Part shown: positions 1 through 8,914 of the stretch, piece after piece | Layout: the number at the start of each line of letters is the position of its first letter | How positions within the stretch are numbered: the stretch's first letter is position 1 | Assembly (NCBI GenBank): GCA_022565805.1 | Contig: JAIULZ010000016.1 | Location: 1-44,609, forward strand | Direction: 5' to 3' | Length of the DNA stretch: 44,609 bases | DNA from: Balneolales bacterium | GTDB taxonomy: Bacteria > Bacteroidota > Rhodothermia > Balneolales > Cyclonatronaceae | Program-made: the position numbers and the translations under genes | The notes under the pieces: generated by a model | Databases searched by the model: none | Seen by the model: the letters and a program-made list of their open reading frames with translations, nothing else | What the model was told of the DNA's origin: nothing

Positions 1-1047
1 CACAATAACACCACCATAACAACTCAAATTACTATCACACAATTACTTATAAATAATAACTTCTTTTCCGCATTAGGAAACTGCTATTGTTTACATTAAC
101 CAGAAACATGTTTAATTGAACAGAAAACCCCTTCTTCCATATTACTGCTTTATCATTCGACATTTATTTTTAGACTCAAAAAGGCACCAAAACTAATATT
201 ATTGATTCCTAATTTCCTAGCGCATCTTATTATCAATTGAAATTTATCTTAGAAACTTTTGCTTCAAATAAAACCTATGCAACCTCAAAGTTTCAATAGA
301 ATGCATTAGTAACATAAAGAAGCAGGCTCAGCTCTATCTTTATCTCATCTTCTTTTATTTAAACGCAGATTTATAGTAAGCTTGAAAAAACCTTCTTCAT
401 AGTTCGTATTTGATGCATGGGCAAAAATAAAGCCAGAGCTTAGTTGCCCCTTTTGATATTTTTATTTTTGATCAAGTAAAGAAGACTAGTAAAAGAGTGG
501 TTTTGCAAAGCCTTCTTAGGTTTTCTCTATCTAACTAATGCTTCTCTTTCTATAAAATGATTCGAATAGCACGTCTTTTAATGTTAAGTGTTCATTTTAG
601 CTAGCAAGCAGAATGGTTTCCAGTTTGGCTTAATAGCTCATGATGCAAGTTTACTTTCCAATGACCTCCTGCTTGTTTAAGGCTGGGCATTATAGCTGGC
701 TCATCATTGTTATTTGGAATAGTTTTATCTTTCCCAAATTCTGAATATGAAGCTATACAGAGTTAACTTAATAAATTGATTAAGGTTATTGGCACCTTTT
801 TCCTTTAAGAGCGATCAATAGTTTTTTCGACTCATAAAACTGATTTCAAAACGCCCGGACCTTTGAAATGGCAAAAAGCTTATTTTCATCAGTGTATCGA
901 TAAGATGTAAAAAGGGTATAATTCGAAAGCAAGGTTATTACTCTGTACATCGTTTTGGCTTTTTCTGCGTTATTTAGCTGTATTTAGATAATTGCCCTTT
1001 ACAACTCTTTAATTAAAGAATCTTCTAACAAACAGTCTATTTTTCAA
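1..1047. other. AT-rich stretch without a supported gene
   Basis: About 1 kb of AT-rich sequence before the YjbQ gene. I see no long open frame, tRNA or clear terminator. A TATAAT hexamer lies at 917-922, but I see no good -35 element 16-18 bp upstream, so I do not call a promoter. The left part may continue a non-coding region from outside the window. Confidence 0.5.
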
Positions 1048-1485
1048 ATGAATATTATTCAAAAAGAATTTCAGCTTATTAGAAAACAACGAGGCTTTCA
1101 CATAATTACAGACGAGATACTTAACCATTTGCCTGAAGTGCAAAACGTGAGACTGGGCACGTTGCATGTTTTTGTGAAGCATACGAGTGCCTCTTTAACA
1201 ATCAATGAAAACGCTGATCCCACCGTTAGAGAAGATTTTGAGTCTTTTTTTAAACGAACTGTTCCCGAAGACTTTAAGCTTTATAAACATACTTTAGAGG
1301 GGCCCGATGACATGACATCTCACATTAAAAGTTCGCTTTTGGGCAGTTCAGTTACTGTTCCTGTTACAAGTGGACGACTTAACCTTGGTACATGGCAAGG
1401 AATTTATTTTTGCGAACATCGTAATCAGGCAGGACCCAGAACTATTATTTGTACCCTTCAAGGCATTATGAAGGCTATTATTTAG
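1048..1485 (+). CDS. YjbQ/UPF0047 family protein
   Basis: A 145-residue single-domain protein of the YjbQ (UPF0047) family, the usual length for the family. The hallmark segments are visible: HTSASLTINENADP at residues 45-58 and LNLGTWQGIYFCEHR at about 111-125, whose His, Asn and Glu residues line the family's conserved pocket. Members were described as secondary thiamine-phosphate synthases from weak complementation activity, but the physiological role is unsettled. The gene stands alone, with about 1 kb of non-coding DNA upstream and 340 bp downstream. The family call is secure, the function is not. Confidence 0.9.
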   Translation: MNIIQKEFQLIRKQRGFHIITDEILNHLPEVQNVRLGTLHVFVKHTSASLTINENADPTVREDFESFFKRTVPEDFKLYKHTLEGPDDMTSHIKSSLLGSSVTVPVTSGRLNLGTWQGIYFCEHRNQAGPRTIICTLQGIMKAII

Positions 1486-1825
1486 TTGATCAGAGTCATT
1501 TGACAACAAAAAATGAAGAAAAGCTACAGCGATATACTATCTTCATTAAACGCAGGAACAAAAGGATACACAAGCTTAGCTTATATATTCGAAGATATTT
1601 TACTTATCTGGCATAAGTGAGCTAAATAGTGAGATTCTGTTTTTCTATATGACGGAGTCTCTATTTACCCTAATTATTCACCCCTCTGAACAATTGTTTT
1701 ATTTAAAGCAGAAGAGTCGTATTTTTATTTAGACTTATTCTATTATCTAAATGCATAACACTACAGTCATGTGTTAAAAAAGCACTGCAACATATTTAAG
1801 TATTCTTTTCTTACAATAGTATTTT
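1486..1825. other. Intergenic region before the iron importer
   Basis: A 340-bp AT-rich spacer. It holds an imperfect hairpin at 1624-1666 (arms AAATA..GAGATTC and GAGTCTC..TATTT, with a 2-nt bulge and a G-T wobble). No U-tract follows, so it is at best a weak terminator for the YjbQ gene. It also holds the inverted repeat at 1727-1752, listed separately. The leader of the ABC transporter genes must start here. Confidence 0.4.
1727..1752. promoter_or_regulatory. Inverted repeat upstream of the iron importer (candidate operator)
   Basis: Perfect 7-bp inverted repeat ATTTAGA-N12-TCTAAAT, 73 bp upstream of the start of the ferric-iron binding protein gene. Iron-transport genes are usually controlled by Fur- or DtxR-type metalloregulators that bind dyads. 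The arms do not match a textbook Fur box, so a regulatory role is inference from symmetry and position only. Confidence 0.3.
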
Positions 1826-2818
1826 ATGCCCTCTTATTTCAAAAAAGTATTATTGCTTTTCACCTTTACCCTATTTTTTACCGAAATATTAAGCGCACAG
1901 CTCACCATTTATTCAGGCAGAAATCGTGCGCTTGTCGAACCTATTGTTACCCGGTTCGAGCAAGAGACGGGTATAAATGTTCGTATACGCTATGGCGGAA
2001 CCACACAGCTCGCTGTTGCAATAATTGAGGAAGGCCGAAGAAGTCCGGCAGATCTTTTTTGGTCTCAGGATGCTGGCGCACTCGGGGCACTTCAAAATGC
2101 TGCCATGCTTAGAAGCTTGCCCGACGAAATTATTGCAAAAACCCCTCCACAATTGAGAAACAGCGAATCTACATGGATTGCTACTAGCGGAAGGGCGAGA
2201 GTTCTTGCATACCAGCATAATAAGATAAGTGAAGCTGAGTTACCGTCTTCCGTATTTGATCTCACTGATGCCCGATTTCGTGGCAGGGTAGGTTGGTCGC
2301 CCGCTAATGCATCGTTCCAATCTTTTGTTACAGCAATGAGAAGCGTTAAAGGAGACGATGCAACGCGTTTATGGCTTAGAGAAATGGTTCAAAACGGAGC
2401 GGTTGCCTATAATAACAATAACTCTATTCTACAGGCTATAGAAGCCGGTGAAGTTGATTTTGGATTAACCAACCACTATTACATTGATCGCGCAACAGCT
2501 TCTAATCCGGATTACCCCATTTCATCTCATTATTTTGAGGAAGGGGATCCTGGAAATTTACTTAATATTGCCGGAGTTGGAATTGTACAAAGTTCACGAA
2601 ACCAGGAAAATGCGCTTAGATTTGTTGAGTTTTTACTTAACGAGTCTTCTCAGCAGTTTTTTATGAATGATGTCTTTGAGTTTGCCTCAACTACAGGTCT
2701 GGGAGATTCGGATCGTATGCTCGAGTTTGTTCTCTCTATATCACCAGAAATAAATCTGGACAATCTGAGAGATCTGGACGGAACACTTCGCTTATTGAGA
2801 CAGGTTGGACTATTATAA
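1826..2818 (+). CDS. Ferric-iron ABC transporter, periplasmic binding protein (FbpA/FutA-like)
   Basis: A 330-residue extracytoplasmic solute-binding protein, probably for Fe(III). A signal peptide covers about residues 1-24 (positive SYFKK, hydrophobic LLLFTFTLFF, then LSA before QLTIYSGRN). The mature start, LTIYSGRN, is typical of iron-binding proteins of the FbpA/FutA type. The adjacent pair Tyr218-Tyr219 (NHYYID) matches the double-tyrosine iron ligands of that group. The next two genes encode the permease and the ATPase, and the stop codon overlaps the permease start, so all three are probably one operon. The symbol is withheld because fbp, fut, afu and idi systems cannot be told apart by sequence alone. 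Confidence 0.88.
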   Translation: MPSYFKKVLLLFTFTLFFTEILSAQLTIYSGRNRALVEPIVTRFEQETGINVRIRYGGTTQLAVAIIEEGRRSPADLFWSQDAGALGALQNAAMLRSLPDEIIAKTPPQLRNSESTWIATSGRARVLAYQHNKISEAELPSSVFDLTDARFRGRVGWSPANASFQSFVTAMRSVKGDDATRLWLREMVQNGAVAYNNNNSILQAIEAGEVDFGLTNHYYIDRATASNPDYPISSHYFEEGDPGNLLNIAGVGIVQSSRNQENALRFVEFLLNESSQQFFMNDVFEFASTTGLGDSDRMLEFVLSISPEINLDNLRDLDGTLRLLRQVGLL

Positions 2819-4397
2819 GTTGAAAACTTCCGATTATATACGAAAACTCCCACCCTGGTATTTCTTCGCTCCTGCTATTTTTGTAGGAATTGCAGTTACC
2901 CTGCCTCTCGTCTATCTGCTTGTAAGGGCATTAGACGGCAATTTGGGCCAAAGTGCCGAACTTTTATTTCGTGAAAGAAACCTTACGCTTCTGCTTAACA
3001 CCCTTAAACTTACAGCCGGAGTTCTTGTTGTTACTACTTTTCTGGGTTTCCCTTTTGCCTGGCTCACAAGCCGGACCGATATTGCCGGTAAGAGAGTAAT
3101 TACTCTCCTTGGCGTTCTGCCCTTAGCCATACCAGGCTATGTACTTGCCTATGCTTTGCTGGGCATCGGTGGCGAAAATGGTACACTCTCTCAGGTTTTT
3201 GGGCTTACTGTAGCCCGCCCAAGCGGATATTGGGGCGCACTAACAGCAATTAGCCTATACACTTTCCCTTACCTTTTTCTAAATCTGCGAACAGGTCTTA
3301 TGGGGCTGGATCCATCTACGGAGGAAGCTGCAAGATCACTTGGCCTTAGTTCGTTTCAGGTACTATACAAAGTAGTTTTACCACAGCTCAAGCCCGCTTT
3401 TTATTCTGGCGTTCTTATCATTTCTCTTTATGTAATTGGTGATTTTGGAGCTGTCTCTTTACTCCGTTACGAAACCTTAAGTTATGCCCTCTTTATTCAA
3501 TACGAATCGGCTTTCGACAGAGTTTATGCAGCATGGATTGCGCTTATTCTGCTTACGCTAACCTGCACTATATTAGTTGCTGAATATAAACTTTTAAAAG
3601 GACTCTTATTTTATAGAGCAGGCACAGGTGTTTCCCGAAAAACAAGATTTGTAGCTCTGGGACACTGGAAGTGGATAGCATATTCTTTTGTAGGTCTGGT
3701 TACTTTTTGCGCAATTATACTACCACTAATAACGATTCTATTTTGGATGGCACAGGGGGTAGACCCGCTGGTTTGGGAAATTTTAGGGCGTTCAATTACT
3801 TCATCTGTTGTCGCATCTGCACCTGCAGCTCTTTTAGCTGCTTTCTTTGCGCTGCCTTTAGCATACATTTCTGTTCGTTATCCCTCAAGGACTTCCAATA
3901 TACTTCAACGATTTGCTTATCTCGGCTATGCGACTCCTCCTTTAGCCCTCGCACTAGCCTTTATTTTTTTCAGCCTAAATATTATTCCTTTTATTTATCA
4001 GACTATCGGGTTGCTGGTATTTGCCTACTCACTGCATTTTTTAGCCGAAGCTATGGGTCCTGTAAGGAGCGCACTATACCAAACACCTCCACGCATAGAA
4101 GAGGCAGCTCAATCGCTTGGTGTTAGCAAGTTTATGGCTTTCGTTAAGACTACTTTACCACTTTTGAGGGGTGGAATTATAGCCGGGATTTCGTTTGTTT
4201 TCCTTTCTGCTATGAAAGAGCTTCCCATTACGTTTATCTTAGCTCCAATCGGTTTTGAAACACTTGCTCTAAATGTATGGAGTTTTTCGGGTGAAGCAAT
4301 GTTTGCAGAGGCCGCTCCTTTTGCCATTTCAATATTATTTTTCTCAGTAATTTTTGTATTACTTTTATTTAGCAGAGAATGGAAAAAATATGAATGA
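2805..4397 (+). CDS. Ferric-iron ABC transporter, fused permease (FbpB-like)
   Basis: A 530-residue inner-membrane permease built of two homologous halves, about 12 membrane segments in all. Each half carries the EAA loop that contacts the ATPase: EEAARSLGLSSFQVLYKVVLP in the first half (near residue 172) and EEAAQSLGVSKFMAFVKTTLP in the second. Fused permeases of this size are normal for FbpB-type iron importers. No ATG lies near the start. The frame opens with TTG at 2805, inside the end of the binding-protein gene, with a second TTG at 2820; the true start is one of these. The 3' end overlaps the ATPase start by 8 bp. Confidence 0.9.
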   Translation: MDYYKLKTSDYIRKLPPWYFFAPAIFVGIAVTLPLVYLLVRALDGNLGQSAELLFRERNLTLLLNTLKLTAGVLVVTTFLGFPFAWLTSRTDIAGKRVITLLGVLPLAIPGYVLAYALLGIGGENGTLSQVFGLTVARPSGYWGALTAISLYTFPYLFLNLRTGLMGLDPSTEEAARSLGLSSFQVLYKVVLPQLKPAFYSGVLIISLYVIGDFGAVSLLRYETLSYALFIQYESAFDRVYAAWIALILLTLTCTILVAEYKLLKGLLFYRAGTGVSRKTRFVALGHWKWIAYSFVGLVTFCAIILPLITILFWMAQGVDPLVWEILGRSITSSVVASAPAALLAAFFALPLAYISVRYPSRTSNILQRFAYLGYATPPLALALAFIFFSLNIIPFIYQTIGLLVFAYSLHFLAEAMGPVRSALYQTPPRIEEAAQSLGVSKFMAFVKTTLPLLRGGIIAGISFVFLSAMKELPITFILAPIGFETLALNVWSFSGEAMFAEAAPFAISILFFSVIFVLLLFSREWKKYE

Positions 4398-5439
4398 ACT
4401 ATTAACCGCAACCAATTTAACCAAACGCTTTAAGCCGGAAGAGCATCCGGTTGTAGATAAGGTATGCTTTGGGGTAAAAGAGCAGGAAATCTTTGCAATT
4501 CTGGGTCCAAGCGGTTGTGGTAAAACGACCACTTTACGCATTATTGCCGGTTTCGAACGAACCGATGATGGCTCTATACAGCTTAACAGCAAAACACTAG
4601 AATGCCCCTACACTCATATTCCTCCGGAAAAACGTGGCATTGGGTTTGTATTTCAGGATTACGCATTGTTCCCACATTTAAGCGTACTCGAAAATGTTAA
4701 ATTCGGGATACGAAATGCTGGTGGTTCAGAAAGAGAGTTCCGGGCCCTCAAAATGCTGGATCTTATAGGCATGAAAAGTTTAAGAAGCCGTAAACCGCAC
4801 GAATTATCCGGGGGACAGCAGCAGCGGGTTGCGCTGGCAAGAGCTCTTGCGCCCAAGCCTTCTCTTTTGCTTATGGATGAACCTTTTTCGAATCTGGATG
4901 CTGTACTTAGAAACAGCACCCGAAATGAAGTTCGCAAGATTTTGAAGGATGCAAAAATGAGCGCTATTCTTGTTACACACGATCAGGAGGAGGCCTTGTC
5001 TGTTGCAGATCGCATAGGAGTTATGAATAATGGGAAAATTGTTCAGATTGGAACTCCCGAAGATGTTTATTACAGACCCAAAACACGGTTTGTTGCCCAG
5101 TTTCTTGGCAAAACTAATTTCTTTGCAGCTCAGGCAACCGGACTCGAAGCACGCTCCGAAATTGGCTACCTCATGCTCGATAAGCCAGCAAGAGGAGACG
5201 TTATGATTTCCATAAGACCCGAACATCTTACTTTGGAAAGAGCCACACCTGCTAATTGCAGCGGCACCTGTGGAATTATTTCGTCTAAGGAATTTAAAGG
5301 CCATGATATTACATACCACATAAAACTTCCTACTGGCGAGTGTATCGTTCATACAGATAACAGAATGCCGTTTGGTATAGGCGAGAATGTAGTGGTTAGA
5401 CCCCTAGAACCTGCCGTAGTACTTAAGCAGGACAGCTAG
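4390..5439 (+). CDS. Ferric-iron ABC transporter, ATPase (FbpC-like)
   Basis: A 349-residue ABC ATPase energising the importer. Walker A is GPSGCGKT at residues 39-46, the Q-loop FQDYALFPHL, the signature LSGGQQQRVALARA, Walker B LLLMDEP, and the H-loop LVTHDQEEA. The C-terminal ~110 residues form a TOBE-type regulatory domain (SIRPEHLTLE is its typical entry). I chose ATG 4390, which overlaps the permease stop by 8 bp; an open frame back to a TTG at 4354 adds 12 residues that resemble permease sequence in another frame rather than an ATPase N terminus. Substrate is inferred from the binding protein. Confidence 0.92.
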   Translation: MNELLTATNLTKRFKPEEHPVVDKVCFGVKEQEIFAILGPSGCGKTTTLRIIAGFERTDDGSIQLNSKTLECPYTHIPPEKRGIGFVFQDYALFPHLSVLENVKFGIRNAGGSEREFRALKMLDLIGMKSLRSRKPHELSGGQQQRVALARALAPKPSLLLMDEPFSNLDAVLRNSTRNEVRKILKDAKMSAILVTHDQEEALSVADRIGVMNNGKIVQIGTPEDVYYRPKTRFVAQFLGKTNFFAAQATGLEARSEIGYLMLDKPARGDVMISIRPEHLTLERATPANCSGTCGIISSKEFKGHDITYHIKLPTGECIVHTDNRMPFGIGENVVVRPLEPAVVLKQDS

Positions 5440-5482
5440 TGAACATCTATTTTGCTATTTAATAACCGTTATTAACGTATTT

Positions 5483-6403
5483 ATGATGTCTATTAAGACT
5501 GCGCCTGATCCTCAAAGATGCCCACTAAGCGGTGATACAGATATCATAAAAAAACTAACCACCTCAGATTATGCCCATTCGAACGAAAGTTTCGATATTT
5601 GGGCAAACGAAAGGCTGAACTACCGCTTTACATGGCCGCAGCCTTCACCAGCTGAAATAGGTTTCTACTACCAGTTCGACAGCTATTTGTCGCATCAAAC
5701 AGAGCAGACTACCGCTCTTTTCGGTCTTTACAAGCAGCTTAGAGATTTACAGCTCAAATGGAAGCTGTTTCTTTGCAAAAAGTATGGTTCAGGTAAAACT
5801 CCCGAATCTTTACTCGATTTTGGCTGCGGAACCGGCGAGTTTGCTGCTTACTGCCAGAATAGGGGTACTTCTTTTGTAGCAGGAATAGAGCCACAACGCG
5901 ATGCTTTGGAGTATTGTAACAAAACACAGTCTGTAAAAGCCTGGAGCACCTTGGAAGAGCTTGAACCGGATTTAAAGTTTAGTGCCATCACGGCCTGGCA
6001 TGTAATAGAACACCTGCATGAACCCGTATCTACTGTTGCAACTCTTGCCGGTAAACTTTGCAAAAATGGAGTATTGATAGTTGCTGTACCTAATTTCACG
6101 AGTACCGACGCTATAGACTATGATTCATTTTGGGCCGGGTGGGATGTGCCACGGCATTTACATCACTTCTCTCCTCAGGCAATACAGTACTTAGCAGATA
6201 AAACCGATATGGAAATTTGTGGTATGCACCGAATGTTACTGGATGCTTTTTATGTTTCCTTACTTAGTGAAGCATATAAAGGAAATGAAGGCCTCCCAAA
6301 AGTGATCAAATCGATACTTAGTGGCTTGAAGTCGGGAATTATCTCGCTCTATCACTTAAATAAGAGTAGTTCGATAACGTATGTTCTAAAAAAACGATCA
6401 TAA
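5483..6403 (+). CDS. Class I SAM-dependent methyltransferase
   Basis: A 306-residue methyltransferase of the broad Methyltransf_11/23 type. Motif I is DFGCGTGEF at residues 112-120. Later motifs are AWHVIEHLHEP and, in the C-terminal half, PRHLHHFSPQAI, which is common in enzymes that modify small molecules or polysaccharide precursors. The N terminus has only one Cys (RCPLSGD), where relatives often carry a small zinc ribbon, so that module looks degenerate. It starts 43 bp after the ABC ATPase and could be read with it, but nothing ties it to iron transport. Substrate unknown. ATG 5483 and ATG 5486 are adjacent alternatives. Confidence 0.85.
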   Translation: MMSIKTAPDPQRCPLSGDTDIIKKLTTSDYAHSNESFDIWANERLNYRFTWPQPSPAEIGFYYQFDSYLSHQTEQTTALFGLYKQLRDLQLKWKLFLCKKYGSGKTPESLLDFGCGTGEFAAYCQNRGTSFVAGIEPQRDALEYCNKTQSVKAWSTLEELEPDLKFSAITAWHVIEHLHEPVSTVATLAGKLCKNGVLIVAVPNFTSTDAIDYDSFWAGWDVPRHLHHFSPQAIQYLADKTDMEICGMHRMLLDAFYVSLLSEAYKGNEGLPKVIKSILSGLKSGIISLYHLNKSSSITYVLKKRS

Positions 6404-6510
6404 ATGTTCATTTTTACCTATTCAGTAGCTAAAAAGTTATATAAGTAATTCGATAACATATCGTTAAGAATTTATTGGTACACCTCATATCGTTCAGCAA
6501 ACTAAGAAAT

Positions 6511-6906
6511 ATGTACAGCATACAAACTTATACAGAAATTACCCATGATATCCGTATCGTGGTGCAGCCGGTTTATATGGAAAGCGAATCGGATATTATC
6601 AACAGCAAATATGTTTTCGTCTACTTTATTTCAATTGAAAACATTGGCGATGAGCCCGTGCAGCTATTAAGCAGACATTGGGAAATTAATGACTCTGCCG
6701 GCGAATGTTTCTCAATTAGCGGGGAAGGCGTTATTGGCAGACAGCCGGAAATTAATCCAGGAAAAGCTCATAAGTATAATAGTTATTGCGTATTAAAATC
6801 GATGAAAGGCAGCATGGAAGGACATTATGTAATGAAAAAAAATAACGGGGAGTCTATTAACGTAAAAATACCGAAGTTCTCCCTGATATCGCATTTACTT
6901 AATTAG
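6511..6906 (+). CDS. apaG: ApaG family protein
   Basis: A 131-residue ApaG (DUF525) protein, a small beta-sandwich fold. The family pattern is clear: YVFVYFISIENIGDEPVQLL, then SRHWEINDSAGE, VIGRQPEINPGKAHKYNSYC and SMKGSMEGHYVM. ApaG has been linked to cobalt/magnesium resistance in enterobacteria, but its molecular function is uncertain. I chose ATG 6511, which gives the normal family length; the frame is open from a TTG at 6475, but those 12 residues have no counterpart in the family. It sits alone, 107 bp after the methyltransferase, and ends before the terminator at 7022-7053. Confidence 0.92.
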   Translation: MYSIQTYTEITHDIRIVVQPVYMESESDIINSKYVFVYFISIENIGDEPVQLLSRHWEINDSAGECFSISGEGVIGRQPEINPGKAHKYNSYCVLKSMKGSMEGHYVMKKNNGESINVKIPKFSLISHLLN

Positions 6907-7021
6907 AAATGAAACTAAATCTTATATATTAGTTTCTTATTTACCTTACTCTAATCACTGGGAAAGATTAAGTTTGTGTATCTAATCACTTTATATTTTT
7001 AAAGCCTTTTGTTACCCAAAA

Positions 7022-7053
7022 CAAAACAGGCTTCCTTAAAGAAGCCTGTTTTG
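7022..7053. terminator. Bidirectional terminator between apaG and the peroxidase gene
   Basis: A perfect 13-bp inverted repeat (CAAAACAGGCTTC / GAAGCCTGTTTTG) with a 6-nt loop, lying between two convergent genes. The A/T-rich ends of the stem give short U-runs in both directions. Confidence 0.85.
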
Positions 7054-7112
7054 CAATACCGATCATAGCTGAATATCGATTTTAAAAAGCATAGATTTGT
7101 TTTAAACCGATC

Positions 7113-7667
7113 TCAAGATTCAATCAAAGCTTCAATACTTGAAGTCATCTCTGTGCTTAAAGGTGTTGTTCTGGAACGAAATCTTCTAATCAAGTTTCCT
7201 TCCTTATCCAGCAGAAATTTCTCAAAATTCCAATTAATATCTCCGCTGTAATCAGGATTTTCTGCTGAAGTAAGCATTTCGAAAAGCGGGTGTTGATTTT
7301 CGCCCTTTACCGATATCTTGCTGAACATTGGAAAACTAACCCCGTAATTACGCTCACAGAATTCTGCAATTTCTTCATCTGTACCAAATTCCTGACCGCC
7401 AAAGTCTGCGCTTGGGAAACCTAATACTACAAACCCTTTTTCCGAATATCTTTCGTAAAGCTCCTGTAATTCTGCATATTGTCTTGTAAAACCACATTTT
7501 GAGGCTGTATTAACTATTAGCACAACATTACCTTTAAATTCAGAAAGTTGCTTCTGCTCTCCATTTAAAGTATTGAACGAATAATCGAAAACGCTGTTGC
7601 TGGTTGTTTCAGAATTGTTAATTTCTGCAGCCATAAAAAAACTTATTAGTGTAATGAGTTGAATCAT
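7113..7667 (-). CDS. Glutathione peroxidase family protein (thiol peroxidase)
   Basis: A 184-residue peroxidase of the GPx family. The thioredoxin-like fold opens with FDYSFNTLNGEQKQLSEFKG. The catalytic tetrad is present: peroxidatic Cys58 (NTASKCGFT), Gln92 (FGGQE), and Trp146-Asn147 (INWNFEKF). The usual FPCNQFGGQE segment reads FPSADFGGQE, so the second cysteine found there in many relatives is missing. Bacterial members mostly use thioredoxin rather than glutathione. I chose ATG 7667, which gives a short hydrophobic leader (MIQLITLISFFMA); ATG 7634 would remove it. The much longer frame to 8108 is antisense to the neighbouring gene and is not credible. It is divergent from the barrel protein, 64 bp away. 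Confidence 0.9.
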   Translation of the reverse strand: MIQLITLISFFMAAEINNSETTSNSVFDYSFNTLNGEQKQLSEFKGNVVLIVNTASKCGFTRQYAELQELYERYSEKGFVVLGFPSADFGGQEFGTDEEIAEFCERNYGVSFPMFSKISVKGENQHPLFEMLTSAENPDYSGDINWNFEKFLLDKEGNLIRRFRSRTTPLSTEMTSSIEALIES

Positions 7668-7731
7668 AATTGTCGGGCTTTGGTTAAACAAAGATATTTT
7701 AACTGAATTTAGTCGTTCTAACGTTCCTCCT

Positions 7732-8490
7732 ATGAAAGTAGTGTTTTCAACTTGTTTTCGCCAAATATTGCTACTCTTGGGCATTATTTCTTTTTTGCCG
7801 GCTACCGCTGCCGCACAAATGTTCTCGGTGTCCAGTTCTGTTGCACAGAACAGGCCATTCGAAATGCCTGCTGTCGCAGGCCCTGCTCTTGAATTTACCG
7901 ATCTTTCTTTTTTTGGTCCGAATAGTTTTGAAGGAGACAATCTTATACGGTATAATTTTAACGGTCCTTTATACCGTGCTGTAATTGAAACACCCGGCTT
8001 TATGTTTAGTATTTCAGATGGCACTTCTTTGGGCGAGGATAAAGATATACGTGCAACAAGGCTGGGCATTGCCATCAAATCTCCGGCATTAATTGCCGCA
8101 GGAAACAATTATCGTTTAACCATACCCTTTTCTCTCAGCACAGACTATACGCTTGTTCGTACCTCAGAAACAGCTAACTCAAACCGTGAATTAGCCCAAA
8201 ATTCGGGGTATATTGGTGCAGGGTTAGGTTTTCTATATCGCTTTACAGATTCGTTTTATCTTAATAGTATTAGCGCACCACACTTTGGTTTTACCGTTGG
8301 TTCTTATGGAGCAACGGGGGGTATTTCCTACAAACTTAACCAAGATATCAGGTTTGCGTTAATAGATATTTGGAGAGGATACGGTCTTGTAACCGGATAT
8401 TCGCTTCAATTCATCCGTTTTAATAACTCAGATCCGAATTTTAAATACGACTGGCTTTCCCACACCTTTTTAATAGGAGTTAGTTTTTAA
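7732..8490 (+). CDS. Predicted outer-membrane beta-barrel protein, unknown function
   Basis: A 252-residue exported protein that I cannot assign to a named family. The signal peptide spans about residues 1-29 (basic start, LLLLGIISFLPA, cleavage near TAAAQ). The rest alternates short hydrophobic and polar stretches with many Tyr, Phe, Gly and Asn residues, and ends in FLIGVSF. A C-terminal Phe is typical of outer-membrane barrel proteins that the BAM complex inserts. It shares a 64-bp divergent promoter region with the peroxidase gene, which may or may not mean joint control. Confidence 0.65.
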   Translation: MKVVFSTCFRQILLLLGIISFLPATAAAQMFSVSSSVAQNRPFEMPAVAGPALEFTDLSFFGPNSFEGDNLIRYNFNGPLYRAVIETPGFMFSISDGTSLGEDKDIRATRLGIAIKSPALIAAGNNYRLTIPFSLSTDYTLVRTSETANSNRELAQNSGYIGAGLGFLYRFTDSFYLNSISAPHFGFTVGSYGATGGISYKLNQDIRFALIDIWRGYGLVTGYSLQFIRFNNSDPNFKYDWLSHTFLIGVSF

Positions 8491-8587
8491 AAAGAGCAAA
8501 TTAATTCTATTTATTGATCGCTTATCTCCCAAATCATAATTTACAGTTAAAAGCTGGACTGAGCCTAAAGGTAGATTATTCAATATC

Positions 8588-8914
8588 ATGAAATCAGAAA
8601 AACTTCTGCTTGAGCTTGAGCAAATTTTAGAGCAACTTGGTTTTGTTGTACGAAAAGAAAGAGGAAACTTTCGCGGTGGCTATTGCCTTCTCGAGGGAGA
8701 TAAAATTATTATGCTTAACAAAAATCAGCCCGCAGACTATCTTGTTGGTCAGATCATTCGTTTTTTTGATGATTATGATCTTCGATCCAAGCTGGATGAC
8801 ATGTTCTTGAAACCCGCTGTTCGTAAACAGATTGTACAGAGAATTAAAGCGACTGATGAAATTATAATGAGTAAAGCTAATCCTAATAGCAGTTTGAAGA
8901 AACAGGAAATATAA
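8588..8914 (+). CDS. Small conserved-looking protein coupled to the MBL hydrolase
   Basis: A 108-residue soluble protein, mostly helical, with no motif I can name. The N-terminal part reads LLELEQILEQLGFVVRKERG, followed by GGYCLLEGDKIIMLNK, which looks like a small alpha/beta domain, and by a charged helical tail. Its TAA stop shares an A with the ATG of the next gene (TAATG), so the two are almost certainly translationally coupled and the protein may work with the hydrolase. Function unknown. Confidence 0.75.
   Translation: MKSEKLLLELEQILEQLGFVVRKERGNFRGGYCLLEGDKIIMLNKNQPADYLVGQIIRFFDDYDLRSKLDDMFLKPAVRKQIVQRIKATDEIIMSKANPNSSLKKQEI

Noticed and set aside
917-922. TATAAT upstream of the YjbQ gene as a promoter
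   Set aside because: No acceptable -35 element at 16-18 bp and 125 bp from the gene start.
1771-2028. 85-residue plus-strand frame at the start of the binding-protein gene
   Set aside because: It overlaps the signal peptide and start of the iron-binding protein in another frame; the latter has clear family features.
7668-8108. N-terminal extension of the peroxidase frame, giving a 331-residue protein
   Set aside because: It runs antisense through the barrel-protein gene, which has its own signal peptide and codon pattern; the peroxidase domain starts after ATG 7667.
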